This document shows positions 49,459 through 58,146 of a DNA stretch of 64,000 nucleotides, one piece after another. The notes beneath the pieces were generated by a model, which worked only from the letters and a program-made list of their open reading frames with translations, ran no database searches and had not been told where the DNA came from. Every line of letters begins with the position of its first letter. Within the stretch, counting starts at the first letter, position 1. The position numbers and the translations under genes are program-made. Source of the stretch: an uncultured Paracoccaceae bacterium (GTDB lineage: Bacteria > Pseudomonadota > Alphaproteobacteria > Rhodobacterales > Rhodobacteraceae); the NCBI GenBank assembly GCA_947503965.1, contig CANNFU010000006.1:268502-332501 (forward strand), in the 5' to 3' direction.

Positions 49459-50795
49459 TTATCCTTTTGGCAGGCGTTGCGACGCTGATCCCGCTTTGGC
49501 TGGGTCAGCGGTACGGATTGGTGCGTCTTGTCTCGCCGATGCATCTGCTGGCTTATTTCTGTTTCCTGGGGTTCTTTGTCAAAGCCGTTGCTTATGCGTT
49601 TTGGCCAGAACTGGCGTTCTATCGGCGCTTTATTGATACGCCTGACGCCATACAGGTTGGTGCACTTTATCTTGCGCTGTTCATTTTCATGATGTGTGCT
49701 GGCTATCGTTTGGCCTGTCGCCCCAGTGATCAGCGCGCGAATACGCAGGCGGCCCGGTTGATCGGGACAGGGGTGCAGCGGCGCGGGGTCTTGGGCCTGT
49801 TTGCCTTTGCGATCACCTTGGCGACCATTTCGCTGATCCTGCGCGCGCGCGGCCTTGGCGGGTTGGATCTGGCCGCCCTTGCGGGGCTGAATAGCACCAA
49901 GCAGATTAACGTGAATGCAGATGGGGTCGGGGCCACGCTTGCTGGAATTAAGTCATTCTTTATCATCCCTAAATTTGCGTTTGTGCTGCTGCTGGCGCAT
50001 GGGATCGTAACCCGGCATCTGTCAAGCCTTGCGCAGGCGGTGGCGTTGGGCGGTTTGTTGATCCTGATCGCCCTTGTGTCGGGCGATCGGTTTGAGCTGG
50101 CCGAATTGTCTGTATTCGCAGTGGCGACTTACATGATCATGGGTGGCCAATTGGACCGACGCACGATCATCATCGGCCTGTCCAGCATCGCGCTCTTAGG
50201 TTGGTTGTCAGCCTATATGACATCGCTGCGCCACGGTGGTGATGGCAGTCGGCTTTTTGAACAGATTGTCGGGTCCACCTATTTTCTGGACGTCAACGCC
50301 GCCGTAATGGTCACCGACCGGGTCACGCCAGAGACCTACCTGATTGGCCACAGCTATACCTGGTGGAGCTTTGGCTGGGTCCCGCGCGTGTTCTGGGTCG
50401 ACAAACCCGCCATTGATCTGGGCGTGTTCTTCAAGCGTGACGTGATGGGGGTCGCCACCGGCGGTGCCTATAACGTCACGGGTCCCGGCGAGGCGTTCAT
50501 CAATTTCGGCTGGGCCGGTGTTGGCGTGGGCTTTGTGCTGGGCTGGGTGTTTCGCAAGGGCGAGGCGCTGCTTTTGTCAGCCCAGACGACGCTGCGTTAT
50601 GGGACAGCGTTTTTGTACCCGATGCTGTTTTATCCTTTCATTCAGGCGATGCTGCAATCGTCGTTCAGCGCGTTCATCGTCGGTGCGGCAGCGCAGGTCG
50701 TTCTGATAGCAGTAATGATCGCGCTTTTCCTGACGCGCTACAGGCTGCGCCATATCCCCTCTTTGCCACACAGGAGCCTCGCAAATGCTGCCTAA
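49443..50795 (+). CDS. O-antigen/oligosaccharide repeat-unit polymerase
   Basis: 450 residues from the ATG at 49443 (a GGGGG stretch just upstream); the ATG at 49455 in the ATGA overlap is an alternative. About eleven membrane helices with a large loop (residues about 295-350) containing YLIGHSYTWWSFGWVPRVFW, typical of Wzy-like polymerases. It joins repeat units on the periplasmic side. Wzy families are poorly conserved, so the call rests on topology and on the locus. It overlaps the flippase by 16 bases and the next gene by 11. Confidence 0.78.
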   Translation: METVMIILLAGVATLIPLWLGQRYGLVRLVSPMHLLAYFCFLGFFVKAVAYAFWPELAFYRRFIDTPDAIQVGALYLALFIFMMCAGYRLACRPSDQRANTQAARLIGTGVQRRGVLGLFAFAITLATISLILRARGLGGLDLAALAGLNSTKQINVNADGVGATLAGIKSFFIIPKFAFVLLLAHGIVTRHLSSLAQAVALGGLLILIALVSGDRFELAELSVFAVATYMIMGGQLDRRTIIIGLSSIALLGWLSAYMTSLRHGGDGSRLFEQIVGSTYFLDVNAAVMVTDRVTPETYLIGHSYTWWSFGWVPRVFWVDKPAIDLGVFFKRDVMGVATGGAYNVTGPGEAFINFGWAGVGVGFVLGWVFRKGEALLLSAQTTLRYGTAFLYPMLFYPFIQAMLQSSFSAFIVGAAAQVVLIAVMIALFLTRYRLRHIPSLPHRSLANAA

Positions 50796-51372
50796 ACTGT
50801 TTGGTTGTTCAGTTTTCTGGTCCGGGCGGATCATGGCCGCGCTGGGCCGTCGGATCAGCCTGCGTATAGCAACGGCTTTGCACCGCGCCACGCTGGCGCG
50901 TGTCGGGCCCGGTAGCCGGTTTCAGGCAGGCGTTCGTTTTGCCAATCCGGCAATCGTCAGTGTCGGGTCTGGATGTTATCTCTGGCGCGGTACGCAGGCG
51001 TCGGCCGAACTGGGCGATGCGGCGTTAATCATCGGCGACGATGTTCAGATCAATCGCGATGTTCATCTGGATACAACAGGCGGGCTGACAATTGGCGCGC
51101 GTTCGCTGATCTCGGAAGAGGGGGTGATTTATACCCATGATCATGGGCTTGATCCTCGCGCTATGCCCCAGCAGATGCCAAAGATGATTGAGGCGGATGT
51201 CTGGATTGGCATGCGCGCCGTGATCCTACCCCAATGCCAAAACATCGGGGCGGGTGCGATCATTGGGGCGGGGGCCATCGTCACGACAGATGTGCCTGCT
51301 GGGGTGATTGTGGCCGGTAATCCCGCCCGCGTCATTGGCTACAAAAACAAACTCAAAGGGGTTGCAGCATGA
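50785..51372 (+). CDS. Acyltransferase, left-handed beta-helix (hexapeptide) family
   Basis: 195 residues. Hexapeptide repeats begin near residue 60 (LIIGDDVQINRDVHLD) and continue through IGARSLISEEGVIYTHDHG and VWIGMRAVILPQC to NIGAGAIIGAGAIVTTD. Catalytic His in the THDHG loop. Acetyl or other acyl donor to a sugar of the polysaccharide. The N-terminal 50 residues are a hydrophobic/basic helix. Overlaps the glycosyltransferase gene by 4 bases. Confidence 0.88.
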   Translation: MLPKLFGCSVFWSGRIMAALGRRISLRIATALHRATLARVGPGSRFQAGVRFANPAIVSVGSGCYLWRGTQASAELGDAALIIGDDVQINRDVHLDTTGGLTIGARSLISEEGVIYTHDHGLDPRAMPQQMPKMIEADVWIGMRAVILPQCQNIGAGAIIGAGAIVTTDVPAGVIVAGNPARVIGYKNKLKGVAA

Positions 51373-52499
51373 AAATCCTGCATGTCACACCGTCTTTTTA
51401 TCCCGCCACTTATTGGGGTGGACCGATCTGGTCGACCAAGGCGGTTTGCGACGGTATCGCCGCGCGCCCCGGTTTTGAGCTGCGTGTTCTGACAACGGAT
51501 GCGGCTGGTCCGACCACGGCCGAACGCGTCACCCCGGCGGCCTTGCCATACCCTGTTGAATACGCACGTCGCATCGCGGGGCATAGCACGGCGCCCGCGC
51601 TGTTGCGTCAACTGCCGCGTGCTATCGCCTGGGCCGATGTGGTGCATCTGACAGCGACTTATAATTTCCCGATACTGCCGACACTTACCCTGGCCCGGAT
51701 CATCGGGCGTCCCGTTGTCTGGTCGCCGCGTGGGGCATTGCAGGCGACCCACGACTGGGCAGGCGCTCCTCGAAAACGGGCCAAGCGTCTATTTGAACAT
51801 GCCGCCCACCTGCTGCGCCCGCGCGATACCATTCTGCATGTCACATCCGAGGCCGAAGCGGCCCAAAGTACGCAGCACCTTGGTCAGATCGAAACCGCGT
51901 TGATCCCAAATTGCGTGGACATTCCCGCCAACACCCGCAACCGGCTGGATGACGGCACATTGCGCCTTATCTATCTGGGGCGATTGCACCCCAAGAAAGG
52001 GCTTGATCATCTGATTGCCGCCATGAAGCGGCTGCCATCCAACACCTACCTTGATATCTACGGCACCGGTGATGCCGATTACGTGGATCAGTTGATCCAT
52101 GAGACAACCAGCGTTCCACATATTCGGCTTCGCGGACATGTTGAAGGCGCGGCCAAGGCGCAGGCCTTTGCGAATGCCGACCTTTTCGTCTTGCCCAGCC
52201 ATTCGGAGAATTTCGGCATCGCCGTTGCAGAAGCGCTGGCGCACGGCGTTCCCACGATTACGACCACAGGCACGCCTTGGGCCGCACTTGATCGGCAGGG
52301 CTGCGGGCGGTGTATATCGCTGGGCCGGGATGATCTGGCCGGGGTGATTATGGAGATGGCCCGGGCTGACCTGCGGGCGATGGGCGCCAAAGGGCGGGCC
52401 TGGATGCGCCGCGACTTTTCCCCTGCCGCCATGGTAGACAGGTTTGCGGCATTGTACCGAAACGTTGGTGCCGACGGGCTGGCGGGGGTCCCCGCATGA
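51369..52499 (+). CDS. Glycosyltransferase family 4
   Basis: 376 residues, GT-B fold. N-terminal acceptor domain begins MKILHVTPSFYPATYWGG. The C-domain has YLGRLHPKKGLDHLI, with Lys near residue 205, and the E-x7-E motif in SENFGIAVAEALAHGVP, the retaining GT4 nucleotide-sugar site. It adds a sugar to the repeat unit at the cytoplasmic face; donor and linkage are unknown. Overlaps the next gene by 4 bases. Confidence 0.9.
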   Translation: MKILHVTPSFYPATYWGGPIWSTKAVCDGIAARPGFELRVLTTDAAGPTTAERVTPAALPYPVEYARRIAGHSTAPALLRQLPRAIAWADVVHLTATYNFPILPTLTLARIIGRPVVWSPRGALQATHDWAGAPRKRAKRLFEHAAHLLRPRDTILHVTSEAEAAQSTQHLGQIETALIPNCVDIPANTRNRLDDGTLRLIYLGRLHPKKGLDHLIAAMKRLPSNTYLDIYGTGDADYVDQLIHETTSVPHIRLRGHVEGAAKAQAFANADLFVLPSHSENFGIAVAEALAHGVPTITTTGTPWAALDRQGCGRCISLGRDDLAGVIMEMARADLRAMGAKGRAWMRRDFSPAAMVDRFAALYRNVGADGLAGVPA

Positions 52500-53038
52500 G
52501 CCTGCATATCGATGTCTACGCCAATCGCCGCCAGCGCAAATGGGATCAGCGCACACAGGCCGCAAGGGTTCTGTGGGCCGTGTGTTTGCCGCTGTTCCGG
52601 TTCAGTCCAAGACCACTTTGGGCATGGCGGGCCTGGCTATTGCGGCGTTTTGGCGCGCAAATCGGGCAGGATGTGCATATCTACCCGACCGTGCGGATCA
52701 CCATGCCTTGGCATCTGCGCGTAGATAATTTTGCCGCAATTGGCGATCATGCCATCCTCTATGCGCTGGGCCCGATCCATATCGCGGCGCGTGCCACGAT
52801 TTCCCAATATGCGCATCTTTGCGCGGGCACCCATGATTGGCGCGATCCCGAACGCCCGTTGCGCAGGCTGCCGATCCATATCGGGGCCGATGCATGGGTT
52901 TGCGCCGATGCATTTGTCGGTCCTGGCGTGCACATCGGGCAAGCGGCCATTCTTGGCGCGCGTGCCGTTGCAATGAAGGACCTGGCACCCGGCCATATCG
53001 GCACAGGTAATCCCATGCAAAGCAGGCCAGCCAAATGA
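52496..53038 (+). CDS. WcaF-like hexapeptide acetyltransferase
   Basis: 180 residues. The N-terminal RQRKWDQRTQAARVLWAVC and the helix RAWLLRRFGAQIGQDVHIYP match the putative colanic-acid acetyltransferase (WcaF) type, followed by hexapeptide repeats up to DAFVGPGVHIGQAAILGARA. The AHLCAGTHDW loop holds the catalytic His. A second O-acetyltransferase for the glycan. It overlaps both neighbours by 4 bases. Confidence 0.88.
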   Translation: MSLHIDVYANRRQRKWDQRTQAARVLWAVCLPLFRFSPRPLWAWRAWLLRRFGAQIGQDVHIYPTVRITMPWHLRVDNFAAIGDHAILYALGPIHIAARATISQYAHLCAGTHDWRDPERPLRRLPIHIGADAWVCADAFVGPGVHIGQAAILGARAVAMKDLAPGHIGTGNPMQSRPAK

Positions 53039-53961
53039 CCCAGCACATCACGGTGATTATCCTGACCAAGAATGAGGCATTGCATATCTCCCGGGCCATC
53101 GCCTCTGTTCGTGGTTTCGCGACGCGCGTTCTGGTCGTCGACAGCGGTGCGACCGATGAAACCGTAGCACTCGCCAAGCAGGCCGGGGCAGAGGTGATGC
53201 ATCATCCATGGACCAATTATGCAACGCAATTCAATTGGGCGCTGGACCAGATTGCGGGGCAGGCGGGTTGGGTCCTTCGCCTCGACGCGGATGAGGTGGT
53301 GACACTCGAACTTGCCGCGCAAATCAACGCGGGATTGCCGGATGTGGCCGGGATCACCATCGGACGCCGCATGCATTTTATGGGTCAACCCATCCGGCAT
53401 GGCGGGCTGTTTCCGATCCGCGTGATGCGCCTGTTCAAAAATGGCAAGGGCCGGGTCGAGGATCGTTGGATGGATGAACACACCATCGTGGACGGCCCCA
53501 CTGCGGCCTTGTCAGGATGTATCATCGATGACAACCGCAACACCCTGGATTGGTGGATTGCCAAGCATAACAGCTATGCCAGCCGCGAGGTGATCGATAT
53601 CCTTAATCAGGAACATGGGTTTCTGCCGCAAGAGAGTATCGCGGGTTTGCGCCACCGCGACCAAGCTGCTGTGAAGCGTTGGATCAAGGAACATGTGTAT
53701 GCGCGTCTGCCGGGCGGTGTGCGTGCGGGTTGCTACTTCTTTTACCGCTACATGTTTCGGTTGGGGTTTCTGGATGGCCGAAAAGCCCGCGCATTCCACG
53801 TGCTGCAAGGGTTCTGGTATCGCTATCTGGTCGATGCAAAACTGCTTGAGGTGCGTGATTACATGAACGTGCATCAGGCCCAGCCTGTTGACGCCATTCG
53901 CGCCGTTCTGGGCGTTGATCTTGCACCTTCAGGTGAAACTCCGAACAGGGCAGCGGCATGA
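53035..53961 (+). CDS. Glycosyltransferase family 2
   Basis: 308 residues, GT-A fold: ITVIILTKNEALHISRAI at the N-terminus, VVDSGATDET nucleotide site, and DxD-type LRLDADEVV. The C-terminal half resembles WaaE/KdtX-like enzymes (QFNWALDQI, WWIAKHNSYASREV). It adds a sugar to the repeat unit using a nucleotide-sugar donor. Overlaps the next gene by 4 bases. Confidence 0.9.
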   Translation: MTQHITVIILTKNEALHISRAIASVRGFATRVLVVDSGATDETVALAKQAGAEVMHHPWTNYATQFNWALDQIAGQAGWVLRLDADEVVTLELAAQINAGLPDVAGITIGRRMHFMGQPIRHGGLFPIRVMRLFKNGKGRVEDRWMDEHTIVDGPTAALSGCIIDDNRNTLDWWIAKHNSYASREVIDILNQEHGFLPQESIAGLRHRDQAAVKRWIKEHVYARLPGGVRAGCYFFYRYMFRLGFLDGRKARAFHVLQGFWYRYLVDAKLLEVRDYMNVHQAQPVDAIRAVLGVDLAPSGETPNRAAA

Positions 53962-54716
53962 AGATATCCGTCGTCACAGCCGTCATGAACGGGCGTGCAA
54001 CCTTGCCGCGCATGCTGGAAAGCCTGCGGGCGCAGACCTATGACGATATCGAACATGTGGTGCAGGATGGCGGCTCTACCGATGGTACGCTCGATTACCT
54101 GCATGCCAATGGTCATCCGGCCATGGCGCTTGTATCGGGCCCGGATAAGGGGATTTATGATGCGATCAATCAGGGGATCAGACGCGCAACCGGCGATGTT
54201 ATCGGCCTGCTGCATGCGGATGATCACCTTGCTGGGTCGGACGTTTTGCAGGCCGTGGCACAGGCCATGGCCGATCCGCAGATTGATGGGGTCTATGGCG
54301 ATCTGCAATATGTCGCGCGCGACGACGAAACCCACGTTATCCGGCATTGGAGCGCAGGCCCATATGCGCAATCCAATCTGAAACGCGGCTGGATGCCACC
54401 GCACCCGACACTGTATCTGCGGCGCGAGGTGTTTGCGCGCGCAGGCCTTTATGACACATCGTACCGGATCGCGGGTGATTATGACGGAATGCTGCGATTT
54501 CTGACCAAGGGTCAAGTGCGGCTTGCTTACATTCCGCAGGTCATGGTCCGTATGAAGATCGGTGGGGTCAGCAACCGTTCATTTGCCCATATGATCCGCA
54601 AAAGCCGCGAAGATTACCGCGCCATCCGCCGGTACAAGGTGGGCGGGATTGGTACGCTGATGGCCAAGAACCTGTCGAAGATTTCGCAATTCAGCAGCAA
54701 GCCGCCTCAGGTATAG
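53958..54716 (+). CDS. Glycosyltransferase family 2 (WcaE/colanic type)
   Basis: 252 residues: ISVVTAVMNGRATLPRML, EHVVQDGGSTDGTLDYL, the SGPDKGIYDAINQGI loop and GLLHADD as the metal-binding motif. This layout is typical of GT2 enzymes in exopolysaccharide loci. The last gene of the polysaccharide operon; its 3' end overlaps the opposite-strand cdsA-like gene by 10 bases. Confidence 0.9.
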   Translation: MKISVVTAVMNGRATLPRMLESLRAQTYDDIEHVVQDGGSTDGTLDYLHANGHPAMALVSGPDKGIYDAINQGIRRATGDVIGLLHADDHLAGSDVLQAVAQAMADPQIDGVYGDLQYVARDDETHVIRHWSAGPYAQSNLKRGWMPPHPTLYLRREVFARAGLYDTSYRIAGDYDGMLRFLTKGQVRLAYIPQVMVRMKIGGVSNRSFAHMIRKSREDYRAIRRYKVGGIGTLMAKNLSKISQFSSKPPQV

Positions 54717-55648
54717 AAGTACTTAGTCAGGTGGTAGAAAATGGGCGCGGCAAAGATCACGCTGTCCAGTTGATCGACAAAGCCGCCCTGACCGGGGATC
54801 AGATGCGACCAGTCCTTGACCCCCCGGTCGCGCTTGATGGCGGCGACGACCAGATTGCCGAACATACCCACCAGAGACGCGGCCCCGGCCATGGCCATTG
54901 CGCCGAAGAGGCCAAACGGGGTGATCCAGTTCAGCAAGGCCCCGATCAGCATGGCAGAGATCACGCCGCAAACGACCCCTTCCCACGTCTTGGGCGATAA
55001 CCCCGGCGCGATCTTCGTTTTGCCAATGCGGCGACCAAAGAAATACTCCAAAAGGTCGCCCAGCTGCACCACCATCACAAGGAACGCGACCAGCAACAGC
55101 GACCGGTCGCCGTAGCCGTCAATGTTAAGGTTCATCAGTGCTGGCACATGGCTGACGCAGAACACCGCGATCATTAGCGCCCATTGCGTTTCGGCCACGC
55201 GCATCAGAAACCGGTTCGCATTGCCGCGCAGGGCCGACACGATAGGCAGCAAAAGAAAGGCGTAAACGGGAATGAAAATGGCATAAAGCCCGTCCCAGCC
55301 AAGCCCGACAAAGACATATTGCAGGGGCAGCACGGCAAAGAACGCAAGCGCCAGCGACAAGTGATCGGCTTGGGCTTTGGCTGTGAGGGTCAGGAACTCG
55401 CGCAGGGCAGCAAAGGAGGCAAAGGCAAACAGGGTCATCACCCCCGGTTTGCCCAGCAGCAGCGCGCCGCCGATAAAGGCGACCATGCCCCACCAGCTTT
55501 GTACGCGGGTCATGTAGGTATCGAGAACAGGGTTATCGAAACCCGCTTCCTCGCGCGCGCGCAGCACCTCGCCTACAAATGTCATCGCGATCAGGATGCC
55601 AAAGCTGCCGAATGCCAGCAGCAGGATGTCTTCGGTGGTGGGGCTCAT
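54707..55648 (-). CDS. cdsA: Phosphatidate cytidylyltransferase-like protein
   Basis: 313 residues with about eight membrane helices. The C-terminal signature region reads KRDRGVKDWSHLIPGQGG, then a DQLDSVIFAAP segment: the CdsA KR-x4-KD core and PGxGG are present, with Gln for the usual His and Gln for the Arg. It converts phosphatidate and CTP to CDP-diacylglycerol at the inner membrane. It is coupled to a PlsC-like gene (4-base overlap) rather than to the usual ispU/dxr/rseP cluster, so it is probably a second, dedicated copy (inference). Confidence 0.86.
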   Translation of the reverse strand: MSPTTEDILLLAFGSFGILIAMTFVGEVLRAREEAGFDNPVLDTYMTRVQSWWGMVAFIGGALLLGKPGVMTLFAFASFAALREFLTLTAKAQADHLSLALAFFAVLPLQYVFVGLGWDGLYAIFIPVYAFLLLPIVSALRGNANRFLMRVAETQWALMIAVFCVSHVPALMNLNIDGYGDRSLLLVAFLVMVVQLGDLLEYFFGRRIGKTKIAPGLSPKTWEGVVCGVISAMLIGALLNWITPFGLFGAMAMAGAASLVGMFGNLVVAAIKRDRGVKDWSHLIPGQGGFVDQLDSVIFAAPIFYHLTKYFYT

Positions 55649-56286
55649 GTCCGATCCTCCGGCGCAAGCGCGAGCAAAGCGTCGGAAGCGCGTTTGAGGA
55701 AGTCATCCTTGCTTTCGCCCTCTTTCACGTGGATCGGCTCTCCGAAAGTGACCGTGCAGATCAGGGGCAGGGGGATGATCTCGCCCTTGGGCATGATCGC
55801 TGTCAGGTTGGCGACCCATGTGGGGACCAGATCAACGTCCGGGCGGGCGACGCCCATGTTGTACAGTCCGGCCTTGAACGGCAACAGCGGATCATCGGTC
55901 ATGTTCCGGTTGCCTTCGGGGAAAATGATCAGCGACGATCCTTCGTCGAGTGCTGCGATGATCTTGTCCATCGGTTTGTCTTTCACCTCTGGTCTGCGGT
56001 CGACCAGCACGCAGTTGAAAACCTCGGGGCCGACAAAGGCGCGCAGCTTGTTTTTCAGCCAGTAATCCGCCGCTGCTACTGGCCGCACTGTGCGCCGCAT
56101 GGCCGGCGGCAGGACCGACCAGATCATCGGCATATCGGCGTTGCTGGTGTGATTGGCGAAATAGACGCGTTGTTTCGGGACCGGCTCGATCCCCTTCCAG
56201 TCTGCGCGGACAGCAGTGATCGCGCGGGCAAAGATGCGGATGGACTGGCCAACGATACGGGCGGCAAACTGACGCAAGAACTTCAT
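55645..56286 (-). CDS. 1-acyl-sn-glycerol-3-phosphate acyltransferase family protein
   Basis: 213 residues from the ATG at 56286; the longer frame runs back through the yiaA-like gene. The PlsC motifs are present: ANHTSNADMPMI (H-x4-D, catalytic) and IIFPEGNRNM (acceptor phosphate site), then VPTWVAN. It acylates a lysophosphatidate-like acceptor, giving the substrate of the CdsA-like enzyme next to it. It follows a yiaA-like gene after 86 bases on the same strand. Confidence 0.87.
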   Translation of the reverse strand: MKFLRQFAARIVGQSIRIFARAITAVRADWKGIEPVPKQRVYFANHTSNADMPMIWSVLPPAMRRTVRPVAAADYWLKNKLRAFVGPEVFNCVLVDRRPEVKDKPMDKIIAALDEGSSLIIFPEGNRNMTDDPLLPFKAGLYNMGVARPDVDLVPTWVANLTAIMPKGEIIPLPLICTVTFGEPIHVKEGESKDDFLKRASDALLALAPEDRT

Positions 56287-56371
56287 GGAACTGACTTTGG
56301 CGAAGGGAAGGGGGTTTGGGAAGGGAAAAGCCCCGCCCATCTTGCGACAGGCGGGGCCGGTAGCGGGGCAA

Positions 56372-56647
56372 TTAGAGAGGTTCGCCCACGTAATCCTCCA
56401 GCAGTTTCTCGTGCTTGGCGTCCTCGATCCGCTTGATGCGGTCTTCGGACATCTTCTCGTCAAAGCGGTATTTGACAAAGTTCACCAGCGCGAGGGTCAG
56501 CATCAGGACCGCCATCCCCCAAAAGCCTTTGGTCGCCAGCGGTACGTCGGTTGACAGCCAAAGTGAGATACCCAGCATCCCGTAGGCGACGGCCACGCCG
56601 AGGCCATTAACGAACATAATCAGTGAGTTATCGGTTTTGCTAAACAT
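56372..56647 (-). CDS. YiaA/YiaB-like small inner membrane protein
   Basis: 91 residues with two membrane helices (about 10-30 and 40-60) joined by a short loop with TKGFWGMAVL, the pattern of YiaAB domains, and a charged C-terminal tail (EKMSEDRIKRIEDAKHEKLL) facing the cytoplasm. The biochemical function is unknown; family members are linked to membrane stress. It lies 41 bases after pspA, in one probable operon. Confidence 0.75.
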   Translation of the reverse strand: MFSKTDNSLIMFVNGLGVAVAYGMLGISLWLSTDVPLATKGFWGMAVLMLTLALVNFVKYRFDEKMSEDRIKRIEDAKHEKLLEDYVGEPL

Positions 56648-56688
56648 TGGTTTTGTCCTTTATTGATGGGTGATTAAGGTGTCAGAGG

Positions 56689-57369
56689 TTATTTCTCGCC
56701 TGATTTCAGGCGTGCCAGCACGTCGCCTGCGGTTGATCGGGTTGCATCACCGAAGCCAGCATCAGCCATGCGGTCCGCGATGTTATTGCCACTCAGGTCG
56801 CGATTGATGTCGACGAGGATTTCAGACCGTTCAAACGGATCATCCTTTCCCAACACGCGGGAGATCAGCTCTTCTGCTTCTTCGACCGCGCCTTGCTGCA
56901 GGCCGTTCGCGGACATATGCACCTGCATGTTCTGTTCACGCCGCACGGCACGGGCCTGAATGGCCCCTTGTTTCAGGTCGATGATCCGGCGATTACCGTT
57001 TTCGATGGAACTGCGCAGACGCATGACTTTCTGGTCCAATCGGTTCAGCGTTTCTTCCCGCGCGGTCAGTTCATTTTCCATTGTCGCAATCGCGCGCGCG
57101 GCTTCCTCGGCCATATCTTCGCGCTTGTTATCCAGCGCCTCTTTCGCGCGCTTGGTCAGATCGTTGATGCGGGTTTTCAGTGCCGCAAGTTGCTTTTCTT
57201 CGGACCGCTGGCGCTGGATCAGACTGGCAAGCGTGCCTTTGGCTGCGCGCAGGCTGGCCTCACTCTCGCGGATTTTCTGATCGATCAGTTCGATTGCAAA
57301 GGCGTCGCGCACGCGGTCTTCGGCCCGTGCATTCTGCCCATGGATCAGGGTGGCGAGTGTCTTGAACAT
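56689..57369 (-). CDS. pspA: Phage shock protein A / IM30 family protein
   Basis: 226 residues, almost entirely helical, with a long coiled coil (about residues 25-145: ESEASLRAAKGTLASLIQRQ and later). ESCRT-III-like PspA/Vipp1 proteins assemble on membranes and counter stress. The end (FGDATRSTAGDVLARLKSGEK) is longer than E. coli PspA. No pspF or pspBC lies here; control by the adjacent TetR regulator, through two dyads upstream, is suggested instead of sigma-54. Confidence 0.9.
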   Translation of the reverse strand: MFKTLATLIHGQNARAEDRVRDAFAIELIDQKIRESEASLRAAKGTLASLIQRQRSEEKQLAALKTRINDLTKRAKEALDNKREDMAEEAARAIATMENELTAREETLNRLDQKVMRLRSSIENGNRRIIDLKQGAIQARAVRREQNMQVHMSANGLQQGAVEEAEELISRVLGKDDPFERSEILVDINRDLSGNNIADRMADAGFGDATRSTAGDVLARLKSGEK

Positions 57370-57396
57370 TGGTGTCTCTCCGTTTCATCTTAATTT

Positions 57397-57409
57397 TGAA
57401 CATTGTTCA
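57397..57409. promoter_or_regulatory. TGAAC-N3-GTTCA operator, site 1 (pspA)
   Basis: TGAACATTGTTCA, a perfect 13-base dyad 28 bases upstream of the pspA start codon. One of three matching sites round the tetR gene, so it is the likely TetR operator controlling pspA. Confidence 0.75.
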
Positions 57410-57455
57410 TGAGGGTGGAAATAGCAATTAGTGATCTTTCGATCAAGAGAAAAAT

Positions 57456-57468
57456 TGAACAATGTTCA
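57456..57468. promoter_or_regulatory. TGAAC-N3-GTTCA operator, site 2 (tetR-pspA gap)
   Basis: TGAACAATGTTCA, a perfect dyad just two bases beyond the tetR stop (its last base is 57471) and 87 bases upstream of pspA. With site 1 (centres 59 bases apart) it could hold two TetR dimers over the pspA promoter. Confidence 0.75.
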
Positions 57469-57470
57469 GT

Positions 57471-58070
57471 CTATTCTTGGGAGACCGCCAACTGTCTTAA
57501 AACAAGGGCGATCATGCGGTCTATATCGTCAGACGGCACACCAGCGCTGGCCTCATCCAGCCCCAAAAGCACGATTCCATGCACCGATGAGAACAGCGCG
57601 CGGGTCAAAAGCGCATGTTCCTGAGAATCGCGATCCGGGAAAATCACCGCAAGAGGGGCAGAGATATAGGTAAAGAGCCGCCCCATTTCTTCCAGATACC
57701 AATCCGGCGCTGCTTCGCCCGGGGCGCGTTCCACATCAAACAGCGCCCGCCAGCTTTGGTGGTTTTCCGCGGCAAAGCGATGATAAGCCTGCGCCATGAC
57801 CACCAGCTGTTCCACCGGGTCCTGCGGGGCATCCGCCAGGGCTTCGGTGACATCAACGCCCAAGCGGTGGAACGTCCGGGCGTTCACGGTGAGAACCAGA
57901 TCGGTCAGATCGCCAAAGACGTTATAGATGGCACCAACAGCGCATCCCGCCTCAGACGCCAGATCGCGGGCGCGCAAGGCGGTCAGCCCGTGGTCTGCAA
58001 TCGTCCGCTCTGCAATCAAAACCAAATTCTCACGCAACGCCGCGCGCCGCTCCGCCACTTTGCCAGCCAT
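57471..58070 (-). CDS. TetR family regulator (of pspA group)
   Basis: 199 residues. N-terminal HTH (LRARDLASEAGCAVGAIYNV) and a helical ligand-binding domain with a TetR_C-type pattern (YLEEMGRLFTYI). It is transcribed in the same direction as pspA. The three dyads place operators before its own promoter and before pspA, suggesting autorepression and control of the membrane-stress group. The inducer is unknown, possibly a lipid or membrane-active compound (inference). Confidence 0.88.
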   Translation of the reverse strand: MAGKVAERRAALRENLVLIAERTIADHGLTALRARDLASEAGCAVGAIYNVFGDLTDLVLTVNARTFHRLGVDVTEALADAPQDPVEQLVVMAQAYHRFAAENHQSWRALFDVERAPGEAAPDWYLEEMGRLFTYISAPLAVIFPDRDSQEHALLTRALFSSVHGIVLLGLDEASAGVPSDDIDRMIALVLRQLAVSQE

Positions 58071-58082
58071 ATCACCCTCAGT

Positions 58083-58095
58083 TGAACGTGGTTCA
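58083..58095. promoter_or_regulatory. TGAAC-N3-GTTCA operator, site 3 (tetR)
   Basis: TGAACGTGGTTCA, same arms as sites 1 and 2, 13 bases upstream of the tetR start. It overlaps the expected promoter and ribosome-site region, a position fit for autorepression. Confidence 0.72.
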
Positions 58096-58146
58096 GTTAT
58101 AGGAGAGGATTTTCAAGATGGGAAGAGTGGCGTAGATGGCGGCTTC

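Noticed and set aside
55184..56436. Two long plus-strand frames opposite the cdsA-like and plsC-like genes
   Set aside because: They are shadows; the minus-strand genes show catalytic motifs and 4-base overlap coupling.
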